Assembly: GCA_039707655.1 (NCBI GenBank)
Contig: CM077676.1
Coordinates: forward strand, 241,570,866 to 241,634,865
DNA length: 64,000 nt
Direction: 5' to 3'
Source of the DNA: Elymus sibiricus
Lineage: Eukaryota; Streptophyta; Magnoliopsida; Poales; Poaceae
A program made the translations under genes and the position numbers. Positions 31,596 to 43,102 of the stretch are shown piece by piece. The notes under the pieces are model-generated. The model made no database searches and was not told the origin of the DNA. It saw nothing but the letters and a program-made list of their open reading frames with translations. Every line of letters starts with the position of its first letter. The first letter of the stretch is position 1.

Positions 31596-34500
31596 GAAAG
31601 CGAGCTCGTTGCCTTCCTACGAGCGAATGTCGATGTGTTTGCTTGGCAAGCATCTGACATCCCCGGTGTTCCTAGGGAGGTAATTGAGCACCACCTTGCT
31701 GTCTGCCCTCATGCGAGACCCGTCAAGCAGAAGGTCAGGAAGCAAGCTTTGGAGCGGCAAGATTTCATTGCCGAGGAAATCAAGAAGTTGGAAGCAGCAG
31801 GTCTAGTCAGAGGAGTGCTAGACCCTACGTGGTTAGCCAATCCAGTTGTAGTGCACAAGGTGAATGGGAAGTGGAGGCTTTGTATAGACTTCACTGATAT
31901 AAATAAAGCATGTTCGATGGACCCTTTCCCTTTGCCGCGCATCGACCAGATTGTAGACTCCACTGCCGGTTGTGATTTACTCTCTTTCCTTGACGCTTAT
32001 TCTGGTTATCATCAGATCTTTATGGCCAAGGAAGATGAGGAGAAAACCGCATTCATCACTCCATGTGGCACATACTGCCTCTTTCGTATGCCTTTCGGAT
32101 TGAAGAGTGCCGGGGCAACCTTTGCCAGAGCAGTTTAGATCGGTTTTGAGCCACAGCTGCACAGAAATGTGGAAGCCTACATGGATGATATTGTGGTCAA
32201 GACCAGAGACAAGTCAACCCTGATTCAGGATTTGGAAGAGACGTTTGCGAACTTGCGCAAGCTCAACTTGAAGCTCAACCCCGAGAAGTGTGTGTTCAGT
32301 GTTCCGTCTGGCAAGCTTCTTGGGTTCTTTGTGTCTCAGAGAGGGATTGAAGCTAACCCCGACAAGATCAAAGCAATTGAGCAGATGGAAGCACCGAGAC
32401 GCGTCAAGGATGTCAGGCTTGCCGGCTACGCTGCCGCCGTCAGCAGGTTCATCTCCAAATTGGCAGAGCGCGCCTTGCCATTTTTCAAGATATTGAAAAA
32501 GGTAGGTCCAGTAAACTGGACTCCGGAAGCGGAGGCCACGCTCCAAGATTTGAAGGAGTACCCGTCCTCTCCGCCAGTCCGAGTTGCGCCTAGGCCGCGA
32601 GAAACGTTGCTGCTATACTTAGCGGTAACGAATCAAGTGGTTAGTGCTGCACTTGTGGCTGAAAGAGAGGCCGATGAGGAAGAGCTAGCAGCCGCAAAGC
32701 CACGACCCGACGAGCCAGAATCTTCTCCGGCAAGGTCAGGTGCCGACAAGCCAGAGATTGTGCAAGCCAGCCAGCCAGATTAGCAAGTTGCGAAGAAGAA
32801 GATGGTGCAGCGCCCAGTTTACTTTGTCAGCTCCCTCCTGCAAGGGGCTAGGTCAAGGTACTCTGGTGTGCAAAAGTTGCTTTGTGGCCTTCTCGTGGGC
32901 TCAAGGAAGCTACGCCATTATTTTCAAGCACACCCAATCACCGTCGCTACTCGCTTTCCGTTGCAACATATCTTGAGAAATCCAGAGGCAGCCGGCAGGA
33001 TTTTGGAGTGGGCATTGGAGTTGTCAAGCTTTGATTTGAATTTTGAGAGTACCTCAGCAATTCAGAGCAGAGCCTTGGCGGAGTTCATTGCAGAATGGAC
33101 CCCAACGCTAGACGAAGAAGTTCCAGAGACCTCGCTCCCCGGCAAGGAAACTGTTGACGACTGGATCATGTACTTTGACGGTGCTTCCATGCTGAAAGGC
33201 GCCGGTGCCAGCGTGCTGCTTATAGCACCCACCGGAGAGCACCTCAAGTACGTGCTTCAGATGCACTTTCCCCGGGAGCAGGACACCAACAACACTGCTG
33301 AGTACGAAGGATTGCTTGCCAGTCTACGCATTGCAATCGACCTTGGTATTCGGAAGCTGATTATCAGAGGCGACTCGCAGCTATTGGTGAGGCAGGTCAA
33401 CCAGGATTACCAGAGCCCTTTGATGGAGGCCTATGTTGATGAGGTGAGGAAGTTGGAAGAGCACTTTGACGGTCTGCAAGAAGAGCACGTCCCACGTGCC
33501 CAAAATTGGATTGCCGACGACCTGTCAAAGCTTGCCGCTCAAAAGATGCCTGTGGAACCAGGAACATTTGTGCTCCATCTGACTCAGCCATCCGTTACAC
33601 CATCAAGGTTGGCAAAGAAGAGAAAGCAAGATGTTGGTGGTTACTTTCTGGCAGAGCTGCCGGCGGCCGCCAAGAAAGCAGATACCACCGACAAGATGCC
33701 CTTGGCCGGTGAGCTGCAGTTTCTGGCAAGCCAGATCCTTGCCGTCGAAGCAAGCGCTCCCGCAGAGGAAGAAATGCCTTTAGTCCTTGTCTTTGAGCCA
33801 CAAGCTCCGGCATGGGCGCAGCCAATTGTCCAGTTCCTTCAGACAGGAGATCTTCCCGACAAGCAAGAGGACGCAGAGAGAGTAGCCCATCAATCAAGGA
33901 TGTACAAGTTTGTTGACAACATTCTGTACAGAAAGAGACCAAATGGGGTGAAATTGAAGTGCATCTGCTAGGAAGATGGACAGAGGCTGTTGGAAGAAAT
34001 GCATGAAGAGATGTGTGGCTCTCACATTGGGTCGCCCACGCTTGTCGGCAAGGTGTTCTGTCAAGGATTCTACTGGCCGACAGCCCTTCAAGACGCCTTG
34101 GCGGTGGTCATCAGATGCGAAGCATGCCAGTTCCACTCCAAGGACATTCACCAGCCAACTCAAGCCCTCCAAACCATCCCTCTCTCCTGGCCTTTCTCGG
34201 TCTGGGGACTCGACATCGTCGGCCCCTTCCCCCGTGCTACCGGGGTCTTTGAATTCTTGTACGTTGCAATCGACAAGTTTACAAAGTGGCCTGAGGTGGA
34301 GCCAGTGAGGAAGGTGACGGCACAGTCAGCCATCAAGTTCCTCAAAGGATTGGTTGCTCGTTTTGGTGTCCCCAACAGGGTCATCACCGATAACGGCACC
34401 CAATTCATGAGCCGCACCTTCACAGCATATTGCCAAGAGCTTGGAAATAAGATTTGCTACGCGTCTGTTGCTCACCCGAGGAGCAATGGGCAAGTAGAGA

Positions 34501-35048
34501 GGGCAAATGCAGAAGTGTTGCGTGGTCTCAAGACCAGAACTTTTGACAGGCTGCACAAGTGTGGAAGGCGCTGGGTGGAAGAGTTGTCGGTGGTTCTTTG
34601 GTCGATCAGAACGACGCCAAGTCGAGCCACTAGCCAGACACCCTTCTCCCTTGTTTATGGTGCAGAAGCGGTGCTCCCCACAGAGCTCAAATACGGGTCA
34701 CCTCGAGTCTTGGCCTTCAATGAGGAGGATCAAGATGAGCTGCGGCAAGATGATGCCACGCTCCTTGAGGAAGATCGTTTTTGGGCTGCTGTCTGTGCTA
34801 CACGGTACCAGCAAGCTTTGCGCCGCTACCATAGCCACAAAGTGAACGCCAGGAATCTTGAGGAAGGCGACCTTGTTCTTCATCAGATTCAGTCCACGAA
34901 GGGTCAAAACAAGTTGACGCTGAAGTGGGAGGGCCCTTACCGGGTGGTACGAGTCACTAGGCCCGGCGTAGTCCGCCTAGAGACCGAAGATGGCACTCCG
35001 ATGCTCAACTCATGGAATATTGAGCATCTTCGCAAGTTTTACCCATAA
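31596..35048 (+). pseudogene. pol of Tat element B: RT, RNase H, second RNase H, integrase
   Basis: In zero frame after the amber stop: the RT with FLDAYSGYHQI (about 31990-32022) and YMDD (32178-32189); the Gypsy RNase H (LLLYLAVTNQVVSAALV, then RPVYFVSSLL and ILEWALELSSFD); a second, archaeal-type RNase H (MYFDGASMLKGAGASVLL, AEYEGLLASL, IRGDSQLLV; about 33165-33530), a hallmark of the Tat lineage; and the integrase with an HHCC zinc finger (H..H, CEAC), catalytic Asp in WGLDIVGP, Asp in ITDNGTQF and Glu in GQVERANAE. The end is HLRKFYP with TAA 35046-35048. Stops at 32136-32138, 32782-32784 and 33969-33971 (all TAG) disable it. The catalytic residues are otherwise kept, so the lesions look recent and mostly nonsense. 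Confidence 0.9.
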
Positions 35049-35701
35049 GGCGTGGTTGCCGGGCTGCCCGGCAACCTCTTTTGTACAAGTTTGCCAGAAA
35101 GGCATGTAAACCTTTGTACAGAGCCGGGCGCATATCCCGTGCACAAAAATAAAGATAAGTGTTTCACAATTCTTTGTCCAAGAACATATTTGTTTATGTG
35201 TTGCAGGCAGTCTTGTGTTACATTTTTTTCTTGCATAGGATGATTAACGAACCGTCAAGGTTCCAGCCTCCTCTTTTCTCTTCTTTCTTTTTCTCAAAGG
35301 ACAGAAGGGTTCCTCGCGTGCAAGTTTCCCGGGAGGAGTGATGGTATGGATACCAAATGATGTTCAAGATATCGTCCTACGGCAAGAAGCACAACAAAGA
35401 AAAAGCTAAGTTGCAAAACTTTAAAGTAAATTCTTTGTTGTAGTTGCAACTTCTCCTTAAACAATTTTGACCTTTGTATGAGAAACCTACACGCTAAGGA
35501 ACCTTGTCGTGATCAGCTACGCCCTTATGTTGTTTCGAGTCCACTCAACAACTTAAGTGGTTACGTTGTGATCGCCAAGTGTATCCTTACCGGTAGCGGC
35601 ACTTCCGACAAGCTGCTAAGGACCCGTTCCTCAAGCGTTCGTGGCAAGAGTGCGCGCATCGGCAAGTTTCCGGCAAGCGTAGGGTACAAGAACCAAGCAA
35701 A
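35049..35701 (+). other. Spacer after pol in element B
   Basis: Non-coding. It contains TTGCCGGGCTGCCCGGCAA-type palindromes just after pol (35057-35078) and aligns with 12660-13301 of element A in reverse. It ends at the AAA target site of the CACTA. Confidence 0.6.
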
Positions 35702-38700
35702 CACTACTGCAAAAAGGCCCAACAGTGGCGGGCATAAAATGGGATTCAGTGGCTGGCTTCAGGCCCGCCACTGACTTCCTGCCACTGGTAACAGGCCATC
35801 AGTGGCGGGCCTGGGCCTGCCACTGCTAGACAAGTCACCACTGGCCTGGATTTAGGCCCGCCACTAATTTCGGCCAGGATTTAATTCCGCCTAGATTAGC
35901 CTGTTAGCAACGGCGGGCCCAAATTCAAGCCCGCCACTGATATATGTACCCGGACCAGCAAAAAAACGCTGCCATGGCAGCGTTTTGCAGTTCATACAAC
36001 ACATATATTCATACATACATACATACATACCATCATCAAATATATACATCACATTTTGACATTCATACACAGTCCATAAAATATATATATCCAGTCCAGC
36101 ATACAATGTCCCATAACACATACCAGGATAAAACAGAATAACAAACAAAAATATTCCAGCACCTCATGCATAATTTAGTTCATAACAATATAAAATATTC
36201 ATTGCACTCTAGATTGTCTCCGCCGTTGGATGTGATGCCCTTGGTCTTGGTGCATTGCCAAACCTGATTAAAGAGAACAAACAAGCATGCAAGTGCATAT
36301 AAAGACTATAAGAAATAAGACAGCATAGATGATAGATGTATATGAACTAGTATGATTAGGAACAATTAGAGAGCATGGTATCATCCAGAATATGGGTACA
36401 ACCCCACTGATCTTAAACAACAGCACCTAGAAATCAAAATAAGTGAACCTATGAAGCATGAACATACGGTATATAGTAAGCCTGATACACTTACACGTGT
36501 CTACAGTACATAAGCACGGCACCATACCAAAAAGAAAATTATATGATCGCAAATACAAGCTGAAAAGCATGAAATGAAACAACATCATTCTCTTAGAATA
36601 ACTCACAAAGAAAACTACTATATAATTTCTAAAGCAGTGAGGACTATTTAACAGTATATCAATTACCAGACAACAATGCTACAAGGAACATAACTAGTAC
36701 TAGTACTTACAAATAGGACAAATTAATAGGTACATCAAAGCTACTGGTAGGCTGTCTATCAAGGATTTGATTTTCATGTTAGTAAAGGATTCTGCGCAGG
36801 CATCTCTTTGTAGTCAGTAATTGATATGCCAATTAATTGTTAATGGAAGATTTGATTTTTCATGTTAGTCAAAGCGTGATGCAGGGGCGGCTACAATTGG
36901 AAAGAGAAATGGCATAAAGTTCTCAATGAACTTACTAACACTTTCTATAATAGAACCAACAGCTAGTAGGCAAATGCCAAATCAGCCCACAAGACTTACC
37001 GTTACAGAAGCTAGCTAGCTAGAGAGCACCCTTCAGAGTTGGCACTCATCAGGTGTTACAAGGATTTCATATTCTTACAAATAAATACGGTGGGGCTAAC
37101 TAGGTTACCAATGCTCGGTTGAACTAATTAGTGTGCAGCGTGAAACGAGTGTTATGGATACTTTCAAGTGTGTGTGTCGCATAACTCAACCCATGCCAAA
37201 CTATTACCATGGCTCCATGGTCGTGGGCACACAGAGCATAATTGAAAGTAGAAGAGAGGACCAAGTGGTTTACCTATGCTAGAGTCGAAGCGGCCACCAA
37301 AGTCGTCGGAGTGAGCTTTTCATAAGCCAGACTTCAATGAACAAATCTGCAAAACAAATGAAACATTTAAGAATCTGGTATTCAAAAAGAAAATCCACTT
37401 GGTTAAGGAACATGGAACAAAATTTTTGGAGAGAAGTGGGCCAGGTTGTACCAACGGATGCAATGTTATATATTTACAAAGTGTACATCATGATAACAAA
37501 ACAAAAATAAAATCAGCTGGCAGATTTATAATATTCTATAAAAGATCTATTATTACTGAAGCGTGTGCATATGAAACAAAATAAGAACATGTAATATGGA
37601 ACTGTAACCAGCTAGTAATTGTGGTCCTGAATGATGAAGGAACCAACCCTAGCTTAGCTAAGATCAATCTCTAACATTTAAGAAAGATTACAAACAACAA
37701 AGGAAATATGCTAAAACCTTTCTTCTTCATGTACATAAGTACATTACAAGACTGCCAGAAAAAGCAAATTAGTTCTAGAATTTTGATGTCGTAAGTCCTA
37801 ACCATAGAAACGTATATATGAAAAAAATGCAAAACTAGAAACATCAATTTTGCCACATACCTGGGGTCACGCCAGGAGTAACCATAGGAATGGCTTGCGA
37901 TGGTCTCTCGTCAAATCCGCTCACTCGCTTGCTGTTTCAATGCAGCAGACAGTTATAAGTAGTTCAAAAAGCAGGAAATAGCACACTAGAAAAACCCAAT
38001 TGAACCAGCATAAGGTATATAACAAATAACATATCATGCAGAAAAGATTTGCATCAGATAAACAATGTATTAGCAGTTGACATCCAAGCAGAAAGCAAGA
38101 AACCAATGCATGATTTTTTTATCTATCATATACGAGTTCTATCTATCCACTACTTTCCCCCTTGTGAAGCAAACATCAAACAACACATAACAATTAAATT
38201 GTACATTTAATTGAACCATGGATTGTTGTTGTGTCTAGAACAATTGCAATCAAATAAAACTGCACATTCAAATTGTTGTGTCCAAAATTTGCAAGGGAGC
38301 AGATCTGCTAGGAGTAGAAAGAGAGGACCTTCCATGGCGTCCTGTAGTAGCAGGCAGGAGCAGCTCCTCCAATCCATGGCCCTCCTCTCCATCTTGAATT
38401 CCTTCACACAAGCAACAAATGCATCAGATCTTGGGGGAGATGATGATAAGTAGTAGAAGAAGAAGATAGGGATAGGGGGGGATGGATTGGGACCCAACCT
38501 AGTGGAGGGGCTAGGGTTCATGGCGCTGGGAGGGATCCTCAATCTGCTGTTGCTTCTATGGTCGAGCTCGGGAAGGAGCGCCCATGGAAGAAGAGGGAGA
38601 TGCGCTCCTCCTATTCCTCCTCCTCGAGCATGATGGATCCGTCACCCTCCTGCCGTCGTCCCATCCCGTCCGATCCATGGTGACCTGCAGCAGAGGAAAG

Positions 38701-39347
38701 GACATGAGGAGAAGGTGAGGTGAGGAGGAGAGGGTGGATCCCGACGAGGTAGATCGGAGGAGATAGGGAGAAGCGCGGTGGGGAAGAGAGAAGGATGTAG
38801 CCAGCCGGTGAGGTGACGAGGGGATCTGGGAGGAGGTAGATGGGGGCGGCGGCTGGGGAAAATGGCTAGGGTTAGGAGTGACGAGTGGATATGGGAGGAG
38901 GAAGAGGCACGGGAGGGGTTAGGGTTCGCTATGGTTTAGATGGGCTTCCATGTGCTTTTGGGCCAGTGGCGGGCATCTCTTAAACGCAGCGGCGGGCACA
39001 AGACAGAGCCGGGTCCAAATAAAAGCCCACCAGTGCTATTTTTCCATAGATTTATTGCAAGACCAAAAATAACAGTGGCGGACACGTATTTCCGCTCGCC
39101 ACTGGCACTTGAGTTAGCAGTGGCGGGCATCAGTTTGTGCCCGCCACTGCTAACATTTGTCTCATGGCCACTCTGGACACCATTTACCTGTGGCGGGCCC
39201 AAACTGGCGCCCGCCACTGGTAAGCAAACAGCAGTGGCGGGCGAGGTTTGGCGCCCGCCACTGACAATTTTTCAGATTAGCAGTGGCGGGTGCTAAACTG
39301 TGCCAGCCACTAATGAGGGTTCACCTATAAGCCATTTCCCAGTAGTG
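35702..39347. mobile_element. Non-autonomous CACTA element, TSD AAA
   Basis: Ends: CACTACTGCAAAAAGGCC and, on the other strand, CACTACTGGGAAATGGC. AAA stands at 35699-35701 and 39348-39350. The empty site GCAAAGACAGAA is preserved in element A (12636-12660, minus strand), which proves the insertion boundaries. Both ends carry subterminal AGTGGCGGGC / GCCCGCCACTG repeats (35725-35940 and 38960-39310). The interior is AT-rich with a CATA microsatellite (36009-36030) and no transposase. Mobilisation would need a transposase in trans. Confidence 0.92.
38207..38935 (-). other. Possible captured gene 5' region in the CACTA
   Basis: A minus-strand open frame at 38207-38542 has a stretch (MERRAMDWRSC, LLQDAMEGPLF) preceded by GA-rich, promoter-like sequence (38560-38930) and followed by intron-like AT-rich sequence to the left. 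It looks like a first exon of a captured fragment. No family recognised. Confidence 0.3.
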
Positions 39348-39545
39348 AAAGACAGAATAAGACAAGAGAGATAGCATGCATACATCCATCCAAAACACAA
39401 ATTACAGCTACCATTAAGCGCTTAAATACAAAAGTCATTTTTCAAGCCCCCACGGGGCTACATTGGTTCTGATACAGGAGCAAAAGAGAGGAGCTTAGGT
39501 AGAGCGCGGCTCGTCTTCAAGATTCGACTCGGGCGCTACTTGCAC
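39348..39545 (-). other. 3' UTR of the antisense gene in element B
   Basis: Downstream (leftward) of the B3-like gene. It contains GCCCCCACGGGGC (39446-39458) in a context that matches 57627-57639 downstream of the antisense gene in element C (next bases ACAT, then TTGGTTCTGATACAG / TTTGGATACAG). The sequence further left matches the same region of element A. It is part of the evidence that the antisense unit kept its flanks while its coding part changed. Confidence 0.5.
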
Positions 39546-39968
39546 CTAATCGGAATCGTCGCCTTCGCTCTTGATACGCGAGGAGCTTTCGTCTCTTTCA
39601 ATTTCGCTGGTGGAGTCGGTGCCGCTACTGCTCTCGCTCTCCGCGCAGCACTCCATACGGCCACCGGAGACCCCGAAGAACTTCACAAAGAGGGTGGCGG
39701 CTCCGTCGTACCTAAATTGGAGGAGCTGCCCCCGCCTTAGATCGCGGGAGCGGGTGAACGACTTCCACCCCCGCGTCAGGAATAAGGAGCCTGCGGTGGA
39801 GAACTCAGCCGTCACCCAGGAGGGGCCGTTGCAGCAGCCATCCACCTGTAGCCGTAGGCCCGAGGGCCTGCTGTCCTCTATTGCCCTCGCAAAGGAGTCC
39901 GGGAGACGGAGCCAACTGCGGGGCCAACGGTGCAGCCCCACGACGAACTCGTGCGCCGCCACCGCCAT
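39546..39968 (-). CDS. Antisense gene of element B: B3-like DNA-binding domain protein
   Basis: An intact 140-residue frame from ATG 39966-39968 to TAG 39546-39548. Residues about 7-103 fit a plant B3 fold: HEFVV start, then SWLRLPDSFARAI (the L.(L/I)P..F element), LRLQVDG, PSWV, then LFLTRGWKSFTRSRDLRRGQ (the GW..F....L..G element) followed by LLQFRYDG and LFVKFFG. The C-terminal 35 residues are Ser/Glu/Asp-rich. In the same frame upstream of the ATG lies an Arg/Gly-rich stretch (RGRGGRGVRGRGGRGG, about 39990-40050) with no visible ATG and a TGA at 40113-40115, so a longer original protein with an RGG tail is possible. The domain suggests nuclear DNA binding. No target can be inferred. The gene sits opposite to gag-pol, between integrase and LTR, where A and C carry a different gene. 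Confidence 0.7.
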   Translation of the reverse strand: MAVAAHEFVVGLHRWPRSWLRLPDSFARAIEDSRPSGLRLQVDGCCNGPSWVTAEFSTAGSLFLTRGWKSFTRSRDLRRGQLLQFRYDGAATLFVKFFGVSGGRMECCAESESSSGTDSTSEIERDESSSRIKSEGDDSD

Positions 39969-40143
39969 GTGAGCCTCCGCCTGAGGGGGGAGGGTGGCCG
40001 CTCCGCCACGACCGCCTCGACCACGAACGCCGCGCCCTCCACGACCGCGGGGGGGGCGACCCTTCTGCAGCCGCCAAGGAACGCGTTCGGCCCCGAGGGG
40101 GGGCCCTCGTGGTCACTCTCCCTGCCGCTTCGCCTTCTTCAAT

Positions 40144-40434
40144 AGCAGGAATCGAGGAGGGGGTAAATGAGCAGCGCCCCTCGCGGATTCCTTTTTATGG
40201 GGAAAGTGCGGGGGCCTGCTTTTTACCATCCTACGTGGCTGCGCTTTTTAGGCGCACTACCTCCCCGCGCCCGTTCCATTCCACCTCTCCCACGCCCGCA
40301 TTTAATGCGCATCATGGGGGGCGTGGTAAAAGAGAAGATTACGACAGTTATCCTCTGCCACGCGTGTCTGTGCACTGTTCGGGCCTAGCCCAACGACGCC
40401 TCACATGCGCGTGTGGCCCAGGCCCAGGGGCTCC
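40144..40434 (-). promoter_or_regulatory. Promoter and leader of the antisense gene in element B, with polypurine tract
   Basis: Similar over about 290 bases to 8288-8570 of element A (shared landmarks CACACGCGCATG, CATTAAATGCGGGC, AAGCGCAGCCACGTAGGA, CGCGAGGGGCGCT). A TATA-like CATAAAAAGG lies at 40190-40199 (minus strand), about 30 bases upstream of the conserved CATTTACCCCC block. The plus-strand end CAGGGGCTCC (40425-40434) touches the 3' LTR and serves as the polypurine-type tract. Confidence 0.6.
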
Positions 40435-41346
40435 TGTCGGTGTACTAAAGCATGGGAGCCATCGTACCCTGACTTGTGCATAGGCAGTTGTAGCCTTCCT
40501 CGTGGCAAGGGCTTGACGGGGGATAACTATGACCCAAGACTTAGAATAAACAAGACCGTGAAGAAGACCTCAAGGCAGGTCATCGAGAAGTACTATTCTC
40601 GTACTAAAGATCAAGATTGCCCTTGCCGGCAAGCTCCGTACCGGCAAGGTGAAGACCGAGACTCTGGTTGCCGGCAAGCAACGGCCCAGCAAGCTCCACG
40701 CCGGCAAGCTCATTCTGTCCCGTTACCGCTCCACCTCATCATCGGCTAGATAAGCACGCATGATAGGTGTCGAGCGGGCAGGCAGTCAACGTAGCTGGCC
40801 AAGGCACGTGTCAGCATGCCACGCCAGGATTAAATTTAATGACACCCATCCCTGGGACGTGTCAAGATTACAGGAGGGCGCCAGGACCGGTGGTACAGAT
40901 CTTTTGCCCAAAGCCTCGCCTCCCCGACGTAGCACCTAACGGTGCATTTAATGCGCTTGTCTTACCCCGTCTGGAGATAGACGTGGTGACGGGCAAATTA
41001 CTATTCATACTCTGTAAATGACCATGTTAGCTACTGTGGTAACCCCTTGGCCTATAAAAGAAGGCCCACGGCTACACTTAGACGGGTCGACTCTTAGCTC
41101 AACTACGCGATGTAGCTGCACTTCCCGCGCACCTTGCCGGCAAGCTGCGCTCTTTGTAACCTTTGAGCTCTCATACAATCAAACCCCCAGAACAAGAGTA
41201 GGGTTTTACGCTCACAACGGCCCGAACCTGGATAAATTGTTGCTTGTGCTAATATCTATTAGCCCTGCTCTTTGTAGTATTTTGATCCCACTTTCGAACC
41301 GCAAAGGGATCCTCTCGATCCCATAGATCGTCGTTTTCCCACGATA
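40435..41346 (+). repeat. 3' LTR of Tat element B
   Basis: Opens TGTCGGTGTACTAAAGCATG and ends TCCCACGATA, where the last two bases correspond to the expected CA with a C-to-T change. 912 bp. TATA box at 41053-41059. Rich in CTTGCCGGCAAG palindromes (40619-40720, 41130-41145). Confidence 0.9.
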
Positions 41347-42003
41347 GCTAATGTGTACCATTTGGAGAATAACTTTTTTGCAACCTGTTGGCCATTAATT
41401 TTGTGATAATCTTCAGAGAGCAATTCAACAGAGAGATAGGTCTGAAATCATTAGGGCGGACTGGTGTGGCCACTTTGGGGATCAAAGTAATGAAGGAGGT
41501 GTTAATACTTTCTAGGGATATTCTGCCATTGTAGAATTCCTGTATCAGTCTTAGCACATCCTCTTTAATGATATCCCAGCATTCTTTAAAGAACTCTTTA
41601 TTGAAGCCATCAGGACCAGGGGATTTGTCATTAGGAAGCTCTTTAATCACTTGGGAAATTTCCTCCTCAGAAAAAGGTTTTTCAAGCTTTGAAAAAACTG
41701 TAGGATCAATATCATTCCCCAATAAGTCATTTAGATCAAAGTGAATGGAGGTCTTCTCAGAAGTGCCCATTATTTTTTTAAAGCCTATAAGGAGAGATCA
41801 ATAGTCCTGCTGAGAAACCAGAAAATCTATTGGAAGCAAGGTCTGTGATTTCCACCTGATCAGAGTTCTGAAGAATAGCAATATGATTATGTCTGTGATT
41901 AATAGAGGCCTTAGCATGAAAGAATTTTGTGTTCTCATCACCAAATTTTACCCCCTTAATTTTCCCCCTTTGCTTCCAATAGATTTTCTTGTTTCTCAGC
42001 AAG
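41347..42003 (-). pseudogene. LINE ORF2: linker and N-terminal reverse transcriptase
   Basis: The frame at 41778-42002 carries the pre-RT segment with FGDENTKFFHAKAS, typical of plant L1 elements. The frame at 41348-41770 carries EISQVIKELPNDKSPGPDGF (RT motif 0/1) and FRPISLLNCSLKIITKLMANRL (motif 2a region). A frame change lies near 41775. The RT palm motif is missing because element B begins there. Confidence 0.85.
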
Positions 42004-42008
42004 ACTAT

Positions 42009-43065
42009 TGATGTCTACTACGCAACTTTATTCTTGTAGACTCTGTTGGGCCTCCAAGCGCAGAGTTTTGTAGGACAGTAGCAAATTTCCCTCAAGTGGA
42101 TGACCTAAGGTTTATCAATCTGTGGGAGGTGTAGGATGCAGATGGTCTCTCTCAAACAACCCTATAATCAAATACATGAAATCTCTTGTGTCCCCAACAC
42201 ACCTAATACAATGGTAAATTGTATAGGTGCACTAGTTCGGCGAAGAGATGGTGATACAAGTGTAGTATGGATAGTAGACATAGGTTTTTGTAATCTGAAA
42301 TAATAAAAACAGCAAGGTAGCAAGTAGCAAAAGTGAGCACAAACGGTATTGCAATGCTTGAAAACAAGGCCTAGGGTTCATACTTTCACTAGTGAAATCT
42401 CTCAACAGTGCTAACATAATTGAATCATATAACAATCCCTCAACGTGCGATAAAGAATCACTCCAAAGTTCCTATTAGCGGAGAACATAAGATGAAATTA
42501 TTGTAGGGTACGAAACCACCTCAAAGTTATCCTTTCCGATCAATCTATTGAGCCATCCCTATAGGTGTCACAAACAGCCCTAGAGTACATACTAAAATAA
42601 CACCATATGATACGCATCAACCAACTCTAATGTCACCTAGATACTCCAATGTCACCACAAGTATCCGTGAGTTGATTATTCGATATGCATCAAACAACTT
42701 CAGATTCATAATATTCAATCCACACAAAGAACTACAAAGAGTACCCCAAAGTTTCTACTAGAGAAAAGAAGATGAAAACGTGTACCAACCCATATGCCTA
42801 GATTACCCCAAGGTCATAGGAATCCGCAAGTTGATTACCAAAAACATACATCAAGTGACTCAATAATACCCCATTGTCACCACGGGTATCCACATGCAAG
42901 ACATACATCAAGTGTTCTCAAATCCAAAATATTCAATCCGACAATAACGAAACCTCAAAGGGAAAGACTCAACTCATCACAAGAAGATAGAGAGGGAAGA
43001 AACACCATATGATCCAACTATATTAACAAAGCTCGCGGTACATCAAGATCGTGCCAAATCAAGAA

Positions 43066-43102
<37 letters not shown>

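Larger units (their letters stand above)
29478..41346 (+). mobile_element. Tat-lineage Gypsy element B, 5'-truncated
   Basis: It contains gag (N-terminus missing), protease, a complete but mutated pol, an antisense B3-like gene and the 3' LTR. It is the same family as element A by LTR and gag similarity. The 5' LTR, primer site and gag start are missing: the left edge abuts hAT-like and unit 2 sequence, while the right edge abuts a LINE. A deletion therefore removed B's start together with the LINE 3' end. A CACTA (35702-39347) splits the 3' region. Confidence 0.88.

Noticed and set aside
36009..36030. CATA microsatellite as a regulatory element
   Set aside because: A simple repeat within a non-autonomous CACTA. 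No further support.
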